From Melioribacteraceae bacterium (GTDB taxonomy: Bacteria > Bacteroidota > Ignavibacteria > Ignavibacteriales > Melioribacteraceae): a DNA stretch of 35,822 bases. The position numbers were made by a program, and so were the translations under genes. Below are positions 1 to 8,989 of the stretch, one piece after another. The stretch covers positions 1-35,822 of the forward strand of contig JANQIV010000223.1 in NCBI GenBank assembly GCA_028282005.1, given 5' to 3'. Numbering within the stretch: position 1 is the stretch's first letter; every line of letters starts with the position of its first letter. Under the pieces are notes generated by a model, which saw only the letters and a program-made list of their open reading frames with translations, made no database searches and was not told the origin of the DNA.

Positions 1-76
1 GCGGGGCCGACGAGACTCGAACTCGCGACCTCCGGCGTGACAGGCCGGCGTTCTAACCAAACTGAACTACGACCCC
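1..76 (-). tRNA. tRNA-Asp (anticodon GTC)
   Basis: Read on the minus strand, a full cloverleaf runs from base 76 down to base 2. The acceptor stem GGGGTCG pairs with CGGCCCC, including one T-G pair. The anticodon arm contains CCTGTCACG, so the anticodon is GTC (Asp). The T-arm has GTTCGAGTC and the discriminator base is G, as expected for tRNA-Asp. Base 1 reads C on this strand and could be the first base of an encoded CCA cut by the window edge. It lies downstream of pfkA on the same strand. Confidence 0.95.
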
Positions 77-188
77 GAGTAGTTCAAAATTTATATCACC
101 ATTTTTTCAAATTCTAAGAACAATAAATCAATGCCTCAAAAAAAACAGACCTAAATTTAATATTACTACTAAGTAAATGCAAGTAAAA

Positions 189-1295
189 TTATAATGATTT
201 TGTGCCAAAACTAATTCCAACTGCATGGCCAGCTTGTACAGCCTGATCACCCGGTGTAACTAGCTTTTGTTTTGCAATTGCATCTTCAATTCTTACACTT
301 TGAATTTGGTTTCCTTTTAATGCAACCATATGGCCAAATTGCTTATTTATTGCTAAGTTAATCGCATTCACACCAAATTTAGTAGATAATATTCTATCAA
401 AAGGTGTTGGGCTACCACCACGCTGTAAATGGCCAAGCACGGTAAATCTAGTTTCTAACCCAGTATTTTTTGAAATATTTTTTGCAACAACTTCACCAAT
501 TCCACCTAGCTGTATTGGATCGGTTCTTTTGATATCTTTAGCTTTAACAACCATTTTTCCATTTTTTGGTTTTGCACCTTCGGCAACACATACAATACTG
601 AATCTTTTACCCATTATATTTCTGTTTACAACTCTGTCATAAAGAACATCCCAGTCAAATGGCATTTCTGGTAAAAGAATAACATCAGCACCGCCTGCTA
701 GCCCGCCGTTTAATGCAATCCATCCTGCATATCTTCCCATAACTTCAATAACCATTACTCTGTGGTGGGAAGAAGCTGTTGTATGTAATCTGTCAATTGC
801 CTCAGAAACAACATATACTGCTGAGTCGTGGCCGAAAGTCAAATCAGTCGCTTCAAGGTCATTATCAATAGTTTTAGGAACACCAACGATGTTCATTCCC
901 ATTTCGCCTAACTTACGTGAAATGTGCATTGTACCATCACCGCCAATAGCAATTAATGCATCTAATCCCCAAGCATCGTAATATTTCTTAGCATTTTTGG
1001 ATCTATCAAAAATTTTAATTTCACCGTCAACATCTTCCGGCCAATGATAAGGGTCACCTTTATTTGAAGAGCCTAAGATGGTTCCGCCTCTTGCTAAAAT
1101 GCCGGAAACATCTTTGTTGTAAAGTTCGATTGCTTTACCTTCAACCAAACCTTCAAAGCCGTCTAGAATACCCATTACTGAAAGACCGTTGTCATGCGCC
1201 GGCTTTGCTACACCGCGGATTACAGCATTTAATCCCGGGCAATCGCCGCCGCCGGTTAAAATTCCAATTCTTTTGATTCTCGTTGATTTTCCCAT
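189..1295 (-). CDS. pfkA: 6-phosphofructokinase, ATP-type signature (group III-like)
   Basis: Phosphorylates fructose 6-phosphate to fructose 1,6-bisphosphate in cytoplasmic glycolysis. At 368 aa it has the usual family length. Visible motifs are the nucleotide loop GGGDCPGLN (about residues 15-23), GGDGT (118-122), the catalytic PKTIDND (140-146, with Asp144 as base), MGRYAGW and LGHLQRGGSPTPFDR. Gly121 corresponds to E. coli Gly104, which is Asp in PPi-dependent enzymes, so ATP is the likely donor. Lys141 replaces E. coli Gly124; Lys here is usual in PPi enzymes and in the mixed-substrate group III. The ATG is preceded by TTAGGTAATAA, a usable ribosome site. It lies 70 bases downstream of rnhC on the same strand, so co-transcription is possible. 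The family is certain; the donor is inferred. Confidence 0.95.
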   Translation of the reverse strand: MGKSTRIKRIGILTGGGDCPGLNAVIRGVAKPAHDNGLSVMGILDGFEGLVEGKAIELYNKDVSGILARGGTILGSSNKGDPYHWPEDVDGEIKIFDRSKNAKKYYDAWGLDALIAIGGDGTMHISRKLGEMGMNIVGVPKTIDNDLEATDLTFGHDSAVYVVSEAIDRLHTTASSHHRVMVIEVMGRYAGWIALNGGLAGGADVILLPEMPFDWDVLYDRVVNRNIMGKRFSIVCVAEGAKPKNGKMVVKAKDIKRTDPIQLGGIGEVVAKNISKNTGLETRFTVLGHLQRGGSPTPFDRILSTKFGVNAINLAINKQFGHMVALKGNQIQSVRIEDAIAKQKLVTPGDQAVQAGHAVGISFGTKSL

Positions 1296-1365
1296 TTATT
1301 ACCTAACTGTTTTTGTACAAGGTTGCAAATATAATAAAATTAATGAAAATACCTTAATCTCAATA

Positions 1366-2274
1366 TTAAGATTTCTTAATATTTTGATATGTCTTAAAGT
1401 GTAGTTTTGCGATCTTTTTCAACTCGACTTCACCATAATTTTCAAAAATTTCTCTGGCTTGCTTAGATACAACATCTGAAGCACCCTTTGATAATCGGTA
1501 TTTTGAAGTGGAATGTTTAATGAACCATTGATTGAATTTGTTGCGGGCAAGTATTGATGCGGCAGCCACCGCAGTATATCTTTCTGCTTTGGGAGTTTGA
1601 ATAAATTTCACATTAAAATATTTTGTTTTGGATTGAATCCCAAGATTCTTATTACTGAACTTATCTGTAATAACTGTTTTGCAATTAACTTTTTCTAAAA
1701 TGTTTTCAATTACTTTTGAATGACACCAATCCAATAATGAATTTAGGTTTTTAAATTTTTCATAAAGCTGGTTGTATTTTTCGGGAGAAATAAGAATTAC
1801 ATCGTAGTCATCTTTAACAATTGAAAGAATTTTTTTGCTGAGAATTCCGATCGAATTATCATCAATTGCCTTGCTGTCTCGAACATTTATATTGTTGAGT
1901 TCAGCATTAGTTTTTTCATCTACGAAAACACCACCAACTACTAACGGGCCAAAAAAATCACCTTTACCGGATTCATCAGTGCCAATATATTCATTTGGTT
2001 CATCAAGTTGCTGTACAGGTAAATCAAGATTATGCTGGTCAAATAAAAGTGAATAAATTTCAGAATAAAGCGGATCTGATTTATTCCCTTGCAGAATGGT
2101 CTTCACTCCTTTTTTACCAAAATACACTTGTACTTTAATTTTAGAATTTTTGGAAACAACCTCGAATTCGTAATTGTAATTTTTTTCAGAGATTTTTCCC
2201 GGGAGAATTTTTTTTGAAGCCAGAGCTTGGAAGTGGTCGTTAATAGTTGTAAATGCTTTTTCTTTTATATTCAA
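1366..2274 (-). CDS. rnhC: Ribonuclease HIII
   Basis: Cleaves the RNA strand of RNA-DNA hybrids in the cytoplasm. The 302-aa protein has an N-terminal TBP-like substrate-binding domain (about 1-85, with KVQVYFGKKGVKTILQG) and a C-terminal catalytic domain opening with GTDESGKGDFFGPLVVGG. Asp100 and Glu101 in that motif, plus Asp133 in VRDSK, match the acidic active site; the GKGD form and the N-terminal domain separate HIII from HII. The start is TTG (2272-2274). No in-frame ATG sits near it, and the TTG lies only 4 bases past the stop of the SurA-like gene, so translation is probably coupled to that gene. An AT-rich palindrome overlaps the 3' end. Confidence 0.95.
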   Translation of the reverse strand: MNIKEKAFTTINDHFQALASKKILPGKISEKNYNYEFEVVSKNSKIKVQVYFGKKGVKTILQGNKSDPLYSEIYSLLFDQHNLDLPVQQLDEPNEYIGTDESGKGDFFGPLVVGGVFVDEKTNAELNNINVRDSKAIDDNSIGILSKKILSIVKDDYDVILISPEKYNQLYEKFKNLNSLLDWCHSKVIENILEKVNCKTVITDKFSNKNLGIQSKTKYFNVKFIQTPKAERYTAVAAASILARNKFNQWFIKHSTSKYRLSKGASDVVSKQAREIFENYGEVELKKIAKLHFKTYQNIKKS

Positions 2275-2278
2275 TTTA

Positions 2279-4141
2279 CTACGGTATTAGTTGTTTATTG
2301 TTTAGCCAAATTCTTGCCCAATCTGCAAATGGTTTACTAATTGGAACAGCAGTAATTTTACCTCCAAAGCCCATTACTCTAACAGCAAAGGAATTTATTG
2401 TAGAAATTTCTACATCCTTCAATACTTCAGTGTTGATAGTTATTTCTGTGTTTTCAGCTAATTGGACCGTCTTTTCAACAAGGTCGTGAAAAATTTCTTC
2501 ATTTGTTAGTTGTCTTCTAATTTCATTTTTTGCTTCTTCAAAAGATTTTGATTTTTCTTTTACTATTGCTTCTTTTTTATCAATTAACAAAATGGATGAA
2601 TATCCTTCATTCACTTTAAGTGGTTGACTGATTTCACCGATATTTATTTTTGAGATAATTTCTTCGTACTCTTTTAATTTAATAATCGGGATATAGCCCG
2701 ACTCACCGTTTTCATTCATCATTTTACTTTTAGAAAAAGTTTTCACTTTTTCTTTGAAAGCGACTTTATCGCCATTTATTTCCTGCAAAAAATTATTTAG
2801 CGTTTCCAATGAGTCAACAAGTAATTCACTTAAATTAATTTGCTGTGGGTAAATTTCCTTCTTGAATGATTTATTATAAAAGTCCTTCATTAATGAATCT
2901 GAAATTGAAACGTCTTTTGAAAATGTGTCAATAGTTGATTGTGATAAGTAATGATCCTTCCAAATGTTTTTATAATGAACTACGTCTTCTGTGTTTTGCA
3001 GACCTCTTTTAATTGCCTCGCGAGCGAGTAATTCTCTTTCAATAATTATTCTTATTTGTGTGCTTAAGTTTTCACTTATATTTTCTTTCGAAATAGATGT
3101 TAAACTGAAACCTTGTAAAAGGAATTCGCGAAGAAAGTTGTGAAAAGTCGTTGGTGAATTTTCAAATAGAATAAAGTTTTGATTTAATTTTTCGCTGTCG
3201 GCTTCAAACTCAATATTTGAAACATCAAAAGCATCTAAATGCCAGAGCCTGTCTTGAGATACGTAGCCAGCTTCTTCTTTGCTTTTAAATATTTTGATTA
3301 GTTTATCCAATAGGTATTTATATAAAACGGGGTCCACATCAACTTTTTTGTCTTTAAAGAACTCTTTATAAAAAACGCTTTGAATTGTTTCACCTTTTCT
3401 GCCTTCCAAAATTTTGCGAACGGTCTTGTCGGCATTTTCAATATCTTCTACAGTTTCAAATTGTTGTTCTTTTTTGTTAAGTAAATAAAATATGTACCAA
3501 CCATCCGGTGCAAACAACGGTTTTGTATATTCATTTATTTCAAGTTTATAAACCGAATCTTCAATAGACTCAAGCAAATCACCAAATCTAACTTCAATAG
3601 GATTTATATTTAATTCGAGATTCGAAGTCATTACTTGATCGAGTGAGTCAAATGAAATTCCTTTTTGTAATGATTTATAAACGTTATCAATAATTTCACT
3701 ACTCTCACTAAAAGCATATTTCACAGAAAGCACGTTTGCATTTTTAACTTTCCCAAAAAATATTTCTTCTTCAGTTAATATAATTTTGGAACGTATTTCA
3801 TTTTGAAACAATGCATCTCTTGCGTAAACTTTTTCAATAGATTCAATAGCACTTGAAACTCCGAGTGTAGTATCCAAGCCGTTTTTTTCAGCTTCAAGGG
3901 CTAACAGTTTTTCACCAATTAGTGTAAATAAAAACTCAAGTTTGTTTGATTCCAATAATCTGAGAGAATGCTTTTGGAATTGCGGATTTAAGTCAAATCG
4001 TTCAGTAAACTCACGTTTGGTAATAATTTTGTCACCAATTTTTGCAACGATATTATCGTCTTGAATGTTTATATTTTGTGCACTTAGAGTGGTAGTAATA
4101 AGAAATAAACTAATTATCAGTTTGTCAAGTTTTTGTATCAT
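2279..4141 (-). CDS. SurA-like periplasmic chaperone / peptidyl-prolyl isomerase
   Basis: A probable exported parvulin-type foldase that helps outer-membrane proteins mature. I place the start at the ATG at 4141 (620 aa) because the protein then begins with MIQKLDKLIISLF and a signal peptide ending around LSAQ; an in-frame TTG at 4174 would add 11 residues before it. The region after the signal peptide (KIGDKIITKREF) resembles SurA N-terminal domains. A PpiC-like domain is recognisable in the C-terminal third (around INLSELLVDS, SGYIPIIKLKEYEEI, VNEGYSSILLI), and a weaker one around residues 115-230. The protein is longer than E. coli SurA (428 aa) and diverged, so isomerase activity is not assured. 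It is the first gene of a minus-strand unit with rnhC and perhaps pfkA, and is divergent from the sensor kinase gene. Confidence 0.75.
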   Translation of the reverse strand: MIQKLDKLIISLFLITTTLSAQNINIQDDNIVAKIGDKIITKREFTERFDLNPQFQKHSLRLLESNKLEFLFTLIGEKLLALEAEKNGLDTTLGVSSAIESIEKVYARDALFQNEIRSKIILTEEEIFFGKVKNANVLSVKYAFSESSEIIDNVYKSLQKGISFDSLDQVMTSNLELNINPIEVRFGDLLESIEDSVYKLEINEYTKPLFAPDGWYIFYLLNKKEQQFETVEDIENADKTVRKILEGRKGETIQSVFYKEFFKDKKVDVDPVLYKYLLDKLIKIFKSKEEAGYVSQDRLWHLDAFDVSNIEFEADSEKLNQNFILFENSPTTFHNFLREFLLQGFSLTSISKENISENLSTQIRIIIERELLAREAIKRGLQNTEDVVHYKNIWKDHYLSQSTIDTFSKDVSISDSLMKDFYNKSFKKEIYPQQINLSELLVDSLETLNNFLQEINGDKVAFKEKVKTFSKSKMMNENGESGYIPIIKLKEYEEIISKINIGEISQPLKVNEGYSSILLIDKKEAIVKEKSKSFEEAKNEIRRQLTNEEIFHDLVEKTVQLAENTEITINTEVLKDVEISTINSFAVRVMGFGGKITAVPISKPFADWARIWLNNKQLIP

Positions 4142-4270
4142 TCGATTTACAATAATTGATTTGTAATAAAGCAAATTTTAATCTGTTTTTTACTTCCTGT
4201 TAATGTTATTTTAATAATAACGAAGTTGCTATTTATAAAACTTTAGCCTGAATTCAAATAAAATTATAAA

Positions 4271-7200
4271 ATGAACTCAATTTTAAGTTTCATTCTACTT
4301 GCTTCAATCTTCGTTTTAAATATAAAAAGTATTGCTGCTTCTAGTTCCGATCCGATTATTTATAAGAATCTCAAGTTCGAAAGAATATCAATTGAAAAAG
4401 GACTATCACAGATTACTGTTCAAGCTATCATGCAAGATAGTAGGGGATTTATTTGGTTTGGTACTGAAGATGGGCTTAACCGTTACGATGGGTATAATTT
4501 TACTGTATTTAAAAACATTGCAAACGATTCAACTTCCATTAGCGATAATTTTATTTGGTCTATAATTGAAGATAAAAAAGGAAATATTTGGATCGGTACA
4601 AACGGCGGAGGGTTGAATAAGTACAGTTATGAAACAAATTCATTTGAGAGATATTTTGTTGAAAGTTACAATAACTTGAGAAAAATATTTGAAGATAGTG
4701 AAGGAATCCTCTGGCTTGGCACAAATAATTCCGGATTAATAAAATTTAATCCTACAGATGGATCATTTGAAACAATAATGTCTGGTAATGGAAAACTGGG
4801 CTGGCTATCAAATGATAGTATTCGTGATATAACTGAAGACAAAAATGGAAATGTAATTATTGCAACTGAAGGTGGCGGGGTAAACTTATTTAATAAAACA
4901 AAAAGCAGCTTTAGTGTAATAGATAAATTGAACATTGACGGGAAGAGCATTAACACTAGTAGCGTTTGGAGTTTATTAGTTGAAGACAGCCTTTTATGGA
5001 TTGGTACTTATGGTGAAGGCTTGATTAAATATGATTTACAGAATAACAATGCGATTGAATTATTATCCCTCAAAAACAATAGCGGTTTAATCGGTAACAA
5101 TATTACCGCACTACTTAATTATGACGATTATCTCTGGGTATGTACTGAAAAAGGCTTAAGTATAATAGAATTAAGTACAGATGTAATATCAAATTATCAA
5201 AATAATTTTTCAGATATAAAGAGTTTGAGTAATAACATTATACGATGTGTTTACAAGGACAACTCAAATCTAATTTGGATAGGAACATTTGGCGGCGGTG
5301 TAAACAAAGTCAATCTAAAAACTAAATTTAAATTTTATGCTCATGATCCGGTAAATCCCAACAGCCTAGGCCATAATATGGTGAGAGCTTTATATGAGGA
5401 TTCAAAAGGGAATATTTGGATTGGCACAATGGGTAACGGTCTAAATAAATATTATAGGTCGGAAGACAAGTTTGAGCGATTTACTAGTGATAAAATTCGA
5501 TTTAATATTTCCGAGACTATTATAACTTCTATTTTAGAAGATAGTAATAATAAAATATGGGTTGGTACTTGGGGCGGCGGATTAAATGTTATTGATATTA
5601 TTCAACAAAATGACTTAACAAGAATAAGAAGCATTGAATATATAGATGAAAACTCAAAAGATCTGAAATTAAGCAGCAATATTGTTCAAGCTTTATTTGA
5701 AGACAGTAATAAAAATATTTGGATTGGCACAGAAGAAGGATTAGATATTTATCTTTCTAAAGATGATGAAATTATTAATATCAATTATAATCCGGCAAAT
5801 CAAAATTCTATTAGCGATAACAGAATTCAATCCAAGTCGATCATTGAAGATCGTTATGGTAATGTTTGGATAGGAACTTGGAAAGGATTAAATAAAACTG
5901 TTTTTGATAGCGAACAACCAAGTGAAAGAATCTCGTTTCAACAATTCTTAAATTATCATGATAATAAAAATTCTTTAAGCGATAATAGAGTAATTTCAAT
6001 TTATGAAGATCTGGTTAACTCGAATGATTCCACCAATATAATTTGGATAGGTACAATTGGCGGCGGATTAAATAAACTTGTTTACAATAAATCTGATAAG
6101 TTCAGCAAAATAGAGAATTATAAGTTTACAAATTATTCTGAATCGGACGGATTACCTAATGATGTAATCTATGGTATTCTTGGCGACGAACTTGGCAATT
6201 TGTGGTTAAGTACAAATAATGGACTTTCAAGATTTAATCCGAATGATGAAACCTTTAAGAATTTCTATATTTCTGATGGTTTGCAAAGTAATCAATTCTT
6301 TTGGGGGGCTTTCGAAAAAACTAAGGACGGCGAATTGTTTTTTGGAGGAATTAAAGGATTAAATTCATTTTATCCGAAAGATATTGTTGAAAACGAATTT
6401 GTGCCTCCTGTTTATATTACCAATTTCCGGATCGCTAAAGAAGGCCAATTAACAGAGTTAAATACTTACAGTATTGAACCCAACTATATTTTCAGTTACG
6501 GAACATATTCATTATCGGCAGAATTTGCAGCGCTTGATTTCACTGCTCCGTCTGATAATTATTTCAAATACCGGCTTATTGGTTATGATAATGATTGGAG
6601 AGGACCGGAATCTAACTATACTGTAACCTACTCCAATTTGAAAGAAGGAGATTATACATTTGAGGTGGTTGGCTCAAATAACGATGGAGTTTGGAATAAT
6701 AATGGAGCTTCTATTTCGTTTACGATACTAACACCATTTTGGAAAGCTTGGTGGTTTATATTGATATTGGTATTGATTATAATTGGGATAGTAATTTATT
6801 TTGTTATTACACAGATAAATAATTTGCTCGCTGTTGAAAGATTGCGTACAAAACTAGCAGCGGATTTGCATGATAATATTGGGTCGAGTTTAACAGAAAT
6901 TTCTATATTAAGCGAAGTAATTTCCACAAAATTAAGTTCGACAGAAAAAGATGTTCAGAAAAAGTTAAATAAAATTAGCGCCAAGTCCAGAGATTTAATT
7001 GATAAAATGAGCGATATTGTTTGGCTTGTAAATCCTAAGAGAGATTCATTATACGACTTAATACTTAGGTTACAAGATACTTACTCAGAATTATTATCTG
7101 AAACTAATATATCATTAAGGTCTGAAAACTTAAAATCTCTTGAAAAGGTTGCTCTTAAGATGGAAGACCGGCAGCATTTATTTTTGATTTTTAAGGAAGC

Positions 7201-7438
7201 AATAAATAATTCAATTACACACGGAAGATGTACAGAAATTACACTTAATGCTCAGGCATCTGGCCGTAAAATGGAAATGACTTTAGTAGATAATGGAAGA
7301 GGATTTGAAAGGGAAGATTCAAGAGGTAACGGTCTTGATAACATGAAATTAAGAGCGGAATCAATTGGCGGGAAACTTATTGTTAAATCAGATGTTGGTG
7401 TAGGTACAATTATTAAATATATTGGCAACATAAATTAA
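4271..7438 (+). CDS. Propeller-domain sensor histidine kinase (reg_prop, Y_Y_Y, HPK7-type kinase)
   Basis: An inner-membrane sensor kinase of 1055 aa with a large periplasmic detector. After an N-terminal signal segment there are 14 blade motifs of the form xIWIGTxGGGLNKY, enough for two seven-bladed propellers (residues about 30-705). A Y_Y_Y domain follows (about 720-815, including KYRLIGYDNDW), then one membrane helix (about 826-850). The kinase core has the motif AADLHDNIGSSLTEI with phospho-acceptor His867, typical of the HisKA_3/NarX-LytS-like class, and an ATPase domain with EAINNSITHG, DNGRGF and GNGLDNM. The periplasmic half matches the hybrid two-component sensors of polysaccharide utilisation loci, but receiver and AraC domains are not fused. 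The gene ends 11 bases before a NarL-type regulator, its likely partner. The ligand is unknown; glycan is inferred from downstream genes. Confidence 0.92.
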   Translation: MNSILSFILLASIFVLNIKSIAASSSDPIIYKNLKFERISIEKGLSQITVQAIMQDSRGFIWFGTEDGLNRYDGYNFTVFKNIANDSTSISDNFIWSIIEDKKGNIWIGTNGGGLNKYSYETNSFERYFVESYNNLRKIFEDSEGILWLGTNNSGLIKFNPTDGSFETIMSGNGKLGWLSNDSIRDITEDKNGNVIIATEGGGVNLFNKTKSSFSVIDKLNIDGKSINTSSVWSLLVEDSLLWIGTYGEGLIKYDLQNNNAIELLSLKNNSGLIGNNITALLNYDDYLWVCTEKGLSIIELSTDVISNYQNNFSDIKSLSNNIIRCVYKDNSNLIWIGTFGGGVNKVNLKTKFKFYAHDPVNPNSLGHNMVRALYEDSKGNIWIGTMGNGLNKYYRSEDKFERFTSDKIRFNISETIITSILEDSNNKIWVGTWGGGLNVIDIIQQNDLTRIRSIEYIDENSKDLKLSSNIVQALFEDSNKNIWIGTEEGLDIYLSKDDEIININYNPANQNSISDNRIQSKSIIEDRYGNVWIGTWKGLNKTVFDSEQPSERISFQQFLNYHDNKNSLSDNRVISIYEDLVNSNDSTNIIWIGTIGGGLNKLVYNKSDKFSKIENYKFTNYSESDGLPNDVIYGILGDELGNLWLSTNNGLSRFNPNDETFKNFYISDGLQSNQFFWGAFEKTKDGELFFGGIKGLNSFYPKDIVENEFVPPVYITNFRIAKEGQLTELNTYSIEPNYIFSYGTYSLSAEFAALDFTAPSDNYFKYRLIGYDNDWRGPESNYTVTYSNLKEGDYTFEVVGSNNDGVWNNNGASISFTILTPFWKAWWFILILVLIIIGIVIYFVITQINNLLAVERLRTKLAADLHDNIGSSLTEISILSEVISTKLSSTEKDVQKKLNKISAKSRDLIDKMSDIVWLVNPKRDSLYDLILRLQDTYSELLSETNISLRSENLKSLEKVALKMEDRQHLFLIFKEAINNSITHGRCTEITLNAQASGRKMEMTLVDNGRGFEREDSRGNGLDNMKLRAESIGGKLIVKSDVGVGTIIKYIGNIN

Positions 7439-7449
7439 AGTTTCGAAAA

Positions 7450-8091
7450 ATGATTAATGTAGCAATAGTAGAAGACAGCAATACTATCCGAAATGGTTTG
7501 GAAGTTCTTATTGATGGAACTGACGATTACCAAACTGTTGCGGCGTATGAGGATTGTGAATCTTTACTTGAAAATATACATGATCTAAAAGTAGATGTAA
7601 TTTTAATGGACATTAACCTTCCTGGCATCTCCGGAATTGAAGGTACAAAAAAGCTTAAAGAAATCTCCCCGGATTATATAATATTAGTGCTTACAATTTA
7701 TGATGAGAACGACAAAATTTTTGACGCTTTATGTGCAGGTGCTTCTGGATATTTAATTAAAAAAACTCCTCCAACAAAATTACTTGAAGCAATTAAAGAC
7801 GCAAGTGAAGGGGGAGCACCAATGTCTTCAAATATCGCAAGAAAAGTTGTCGACTTCTTCCAAAATACCAATAGAATTACAAGTCCTGTAAAATCTGATG
7901 TACAATTAACCCCAAGAGAAAAAGAAGTTTTAAGCGGCTTGGTTGATGGTTATAGTTATAAAGCTATTGCTGATTCTCTTTTTATTAGTATTGACACTGT
8001 TAAATTTCATTTCAGAAATATTTATAAGAAACTTCATGTTCATTCCCAATCTGAGGCGGTAGCAAAAGCTATTAAGCAAGGATTAGTTTAA
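7450..8091 (+). CDS. NarL/FixJ-family response regulator, intact
   Basis: A cytoplasmic DNA-binding regulator of 213 aa, probably phosphorylated by the kinase 11 bases upstream. The receiver domain (1-120) has the acidic pair Glu8/Asp9, phospho-acceptor Asp54 in ILMDINLPG, Thr82 and Lys104. The C-terminal LuxR-type helix-turn-helix is complete: LTPREKEVLSGLVDGYSYKA, then the recognition helix SIDTVKFHFRNIYKKL. HisKA_3 kinases usually pair with this class. It probably controls the TonB-receptor operon downstream, though no operator can be identified from sequence alone. Confidence 0.93.
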   Translation: MINVAIVEDSNTIRNGLEVLIDGTDDYQTVAAYEDCESLLENIHDLKVDVILMDINLPGISGIEGTKKLKEISPDYIILVLTIYDENDKIFDALCAGASGYLIKKTPPTKLLEAIKDASEGGAPMSSNIARKVVDFFQNTNRITSPVKSDVQLTPREKEVLSGLVDGYSYKAIADSLFISIDTVKFHFRNIYKKLHVHSQSEAVAKAIKQGLV

Positions 8092-8199
8092 GAATACTAA
8101 ATCATTCATATCTTTAGAAAAACAGTCAATTCGTGTAGTACATTTCCTACAAGTTATTAATTAACTTTGATTTGTAATGATTATTAGGAATCTCTCTGA

Positions 8200-8793
8200 A
8201 TGATAAACGTTGCAATAGTTGAGGATGTTAAAATTATAAGAGAAGGATTAAAAACTCTTCTTGAGTCTTCAGCTAACCTAAACTGCACCGGTATTTATGA
8301 ATCGTTTGAAGATTTTATTGAAGGGATTGACGAGAGTAAACCTGAAGTAATACTAATTGACATTGAATTACCGGGTATATCCGGAGTTGAAGGTATTAAA
8401 AAATTAAAAACATTATCAGATAATTATACCATCATTGTATTAACAGTATACGAAGAAAACGACAGAATATTTGAAGCTATTGAGGCCGGAGCAAGCAGCT
8501 ATCTTGTTAAAAACACAATGCCTTCAAAGATTATCAAAGTTATTGAAGATGCAGCTAATGGATATGTAATGATGAACTCATATATCGCTAGAAAAATTTC
8601 TGCTCTATTTGATGGTTATAAATTAACTAATTCTTTATGCCAATTAGATAAAAACATACTCGATATTCTAGTTGAAGGTAGTAATCTACCGGCAATGGGA
8701 GCAAGATTAAATCTATCTGCTAATGATATAAAAAAGAGATTCTTTGAAATTTATAAAACAGTACACAACGTGAGCCAATATGTTGGGAAATAG
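8200..8793 (+). CDS. Response regulator with eroded LuxR-type HTH (paralogue of the preceding gene)
   Basis: A 197-aa protein clearly duplicated from the regulator just upstream: both start MINVAIVED, both carry the acceptor site (here ILIDIELPG, Asp54), and both keep Thr82 and Lys104. The receiver therefore looks able to accept phosphate. The C-terminal region aligns with the LuxR HTH, but the LTPREKEVL hallmark has become LCQLDKNIL, and the recognition helix TVKFHF has become DIKKRF. The tail stops about 16 residues early. DNA binding is thus doubtful or altered. It is separated from the first regulator by 108 bases, so it may have its own promoter. It could be a phosphate sink, a heterodimer partner, or a regulator of different sites; the sequence does not decide. 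Confidence 0.88.
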   Translation: MINVAIVEDVKIIREGLKTLLESSANLNCTGIYESFEDFIEGIDESKPEVILIDIELPGISGVEGIKKLKTLSDNYTIIVLTVYEENDRIFEAIEAGASSYLVKNTMPSKIIKVIEDAANGYVMMNSYIARKISALFDGYKLTNSLCQLDKNILDILVEGSNLPAMGARLNLSANDIKKRFFEIYKTVHNVSQYVGK

Positions 8794-8902
8794 TATAACC
8801 TACACTATTAGGCGGGTTGTTTATAATTAAGTCTTTTATTATTATTGATTCACTAAGGAAGAATAGAACTGATCATTCCCGAAACATTATAAAAGATAAG
8901 TA

Positions 8903-8989
8903 CTTAAGGAGCAATGCTTGTCTATAATGTTTCAAAAAGTTAGTACAAATTCTTCCATTAGAAGGAGACGCTTAAGGAGTAACTTTATG
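8903..8989 (+). promoter_or_regulatory. Leader with duplicated ribosome-binding sites before the TonB-receptor gene
   Basis: The nine bases CTTAAGGAG occur twice, at 8903-8911 and 8971-8979. The second sits 7 bases before ATG 8987, which begins a clean signal peptide. The first sits 6 bases before TTG 8918, in frame with the receptor, and 2 bases before ATG 8914, which opens a 9-codon ORF (MLVYNVSKS). A third site, AGAAGGAGA, lies between them near 8960. The upper site could serve a leader peptide or a 23-residue N-terminal extension, or may simply attract ribosomes. Confidence 0.5.

Noticed and set aside
1362..1383. AT-rich palindrome (AATATTAAG, 4-base loop, CTTAATATT) at the 3' end of rnhC
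   Set aside because: The stem has very few G-C pairs and no T-run follows on the minus strand, so I do not call it a terminator.
4132..4174. TTG at 4174 as start of the SurA-like gene
   Set aside because: It adds 11 residues ahead of a well-formed signal peptide that begins at ATG 4141.
8134..8169. Inverted TGTAG/CTACA and a TAACTTTG box before the second response regulator, as operator and promoter
   Set aside because: The arms are only 5 bases and no TTG lies at the right distance; chance is likely in AT-rich DNA.
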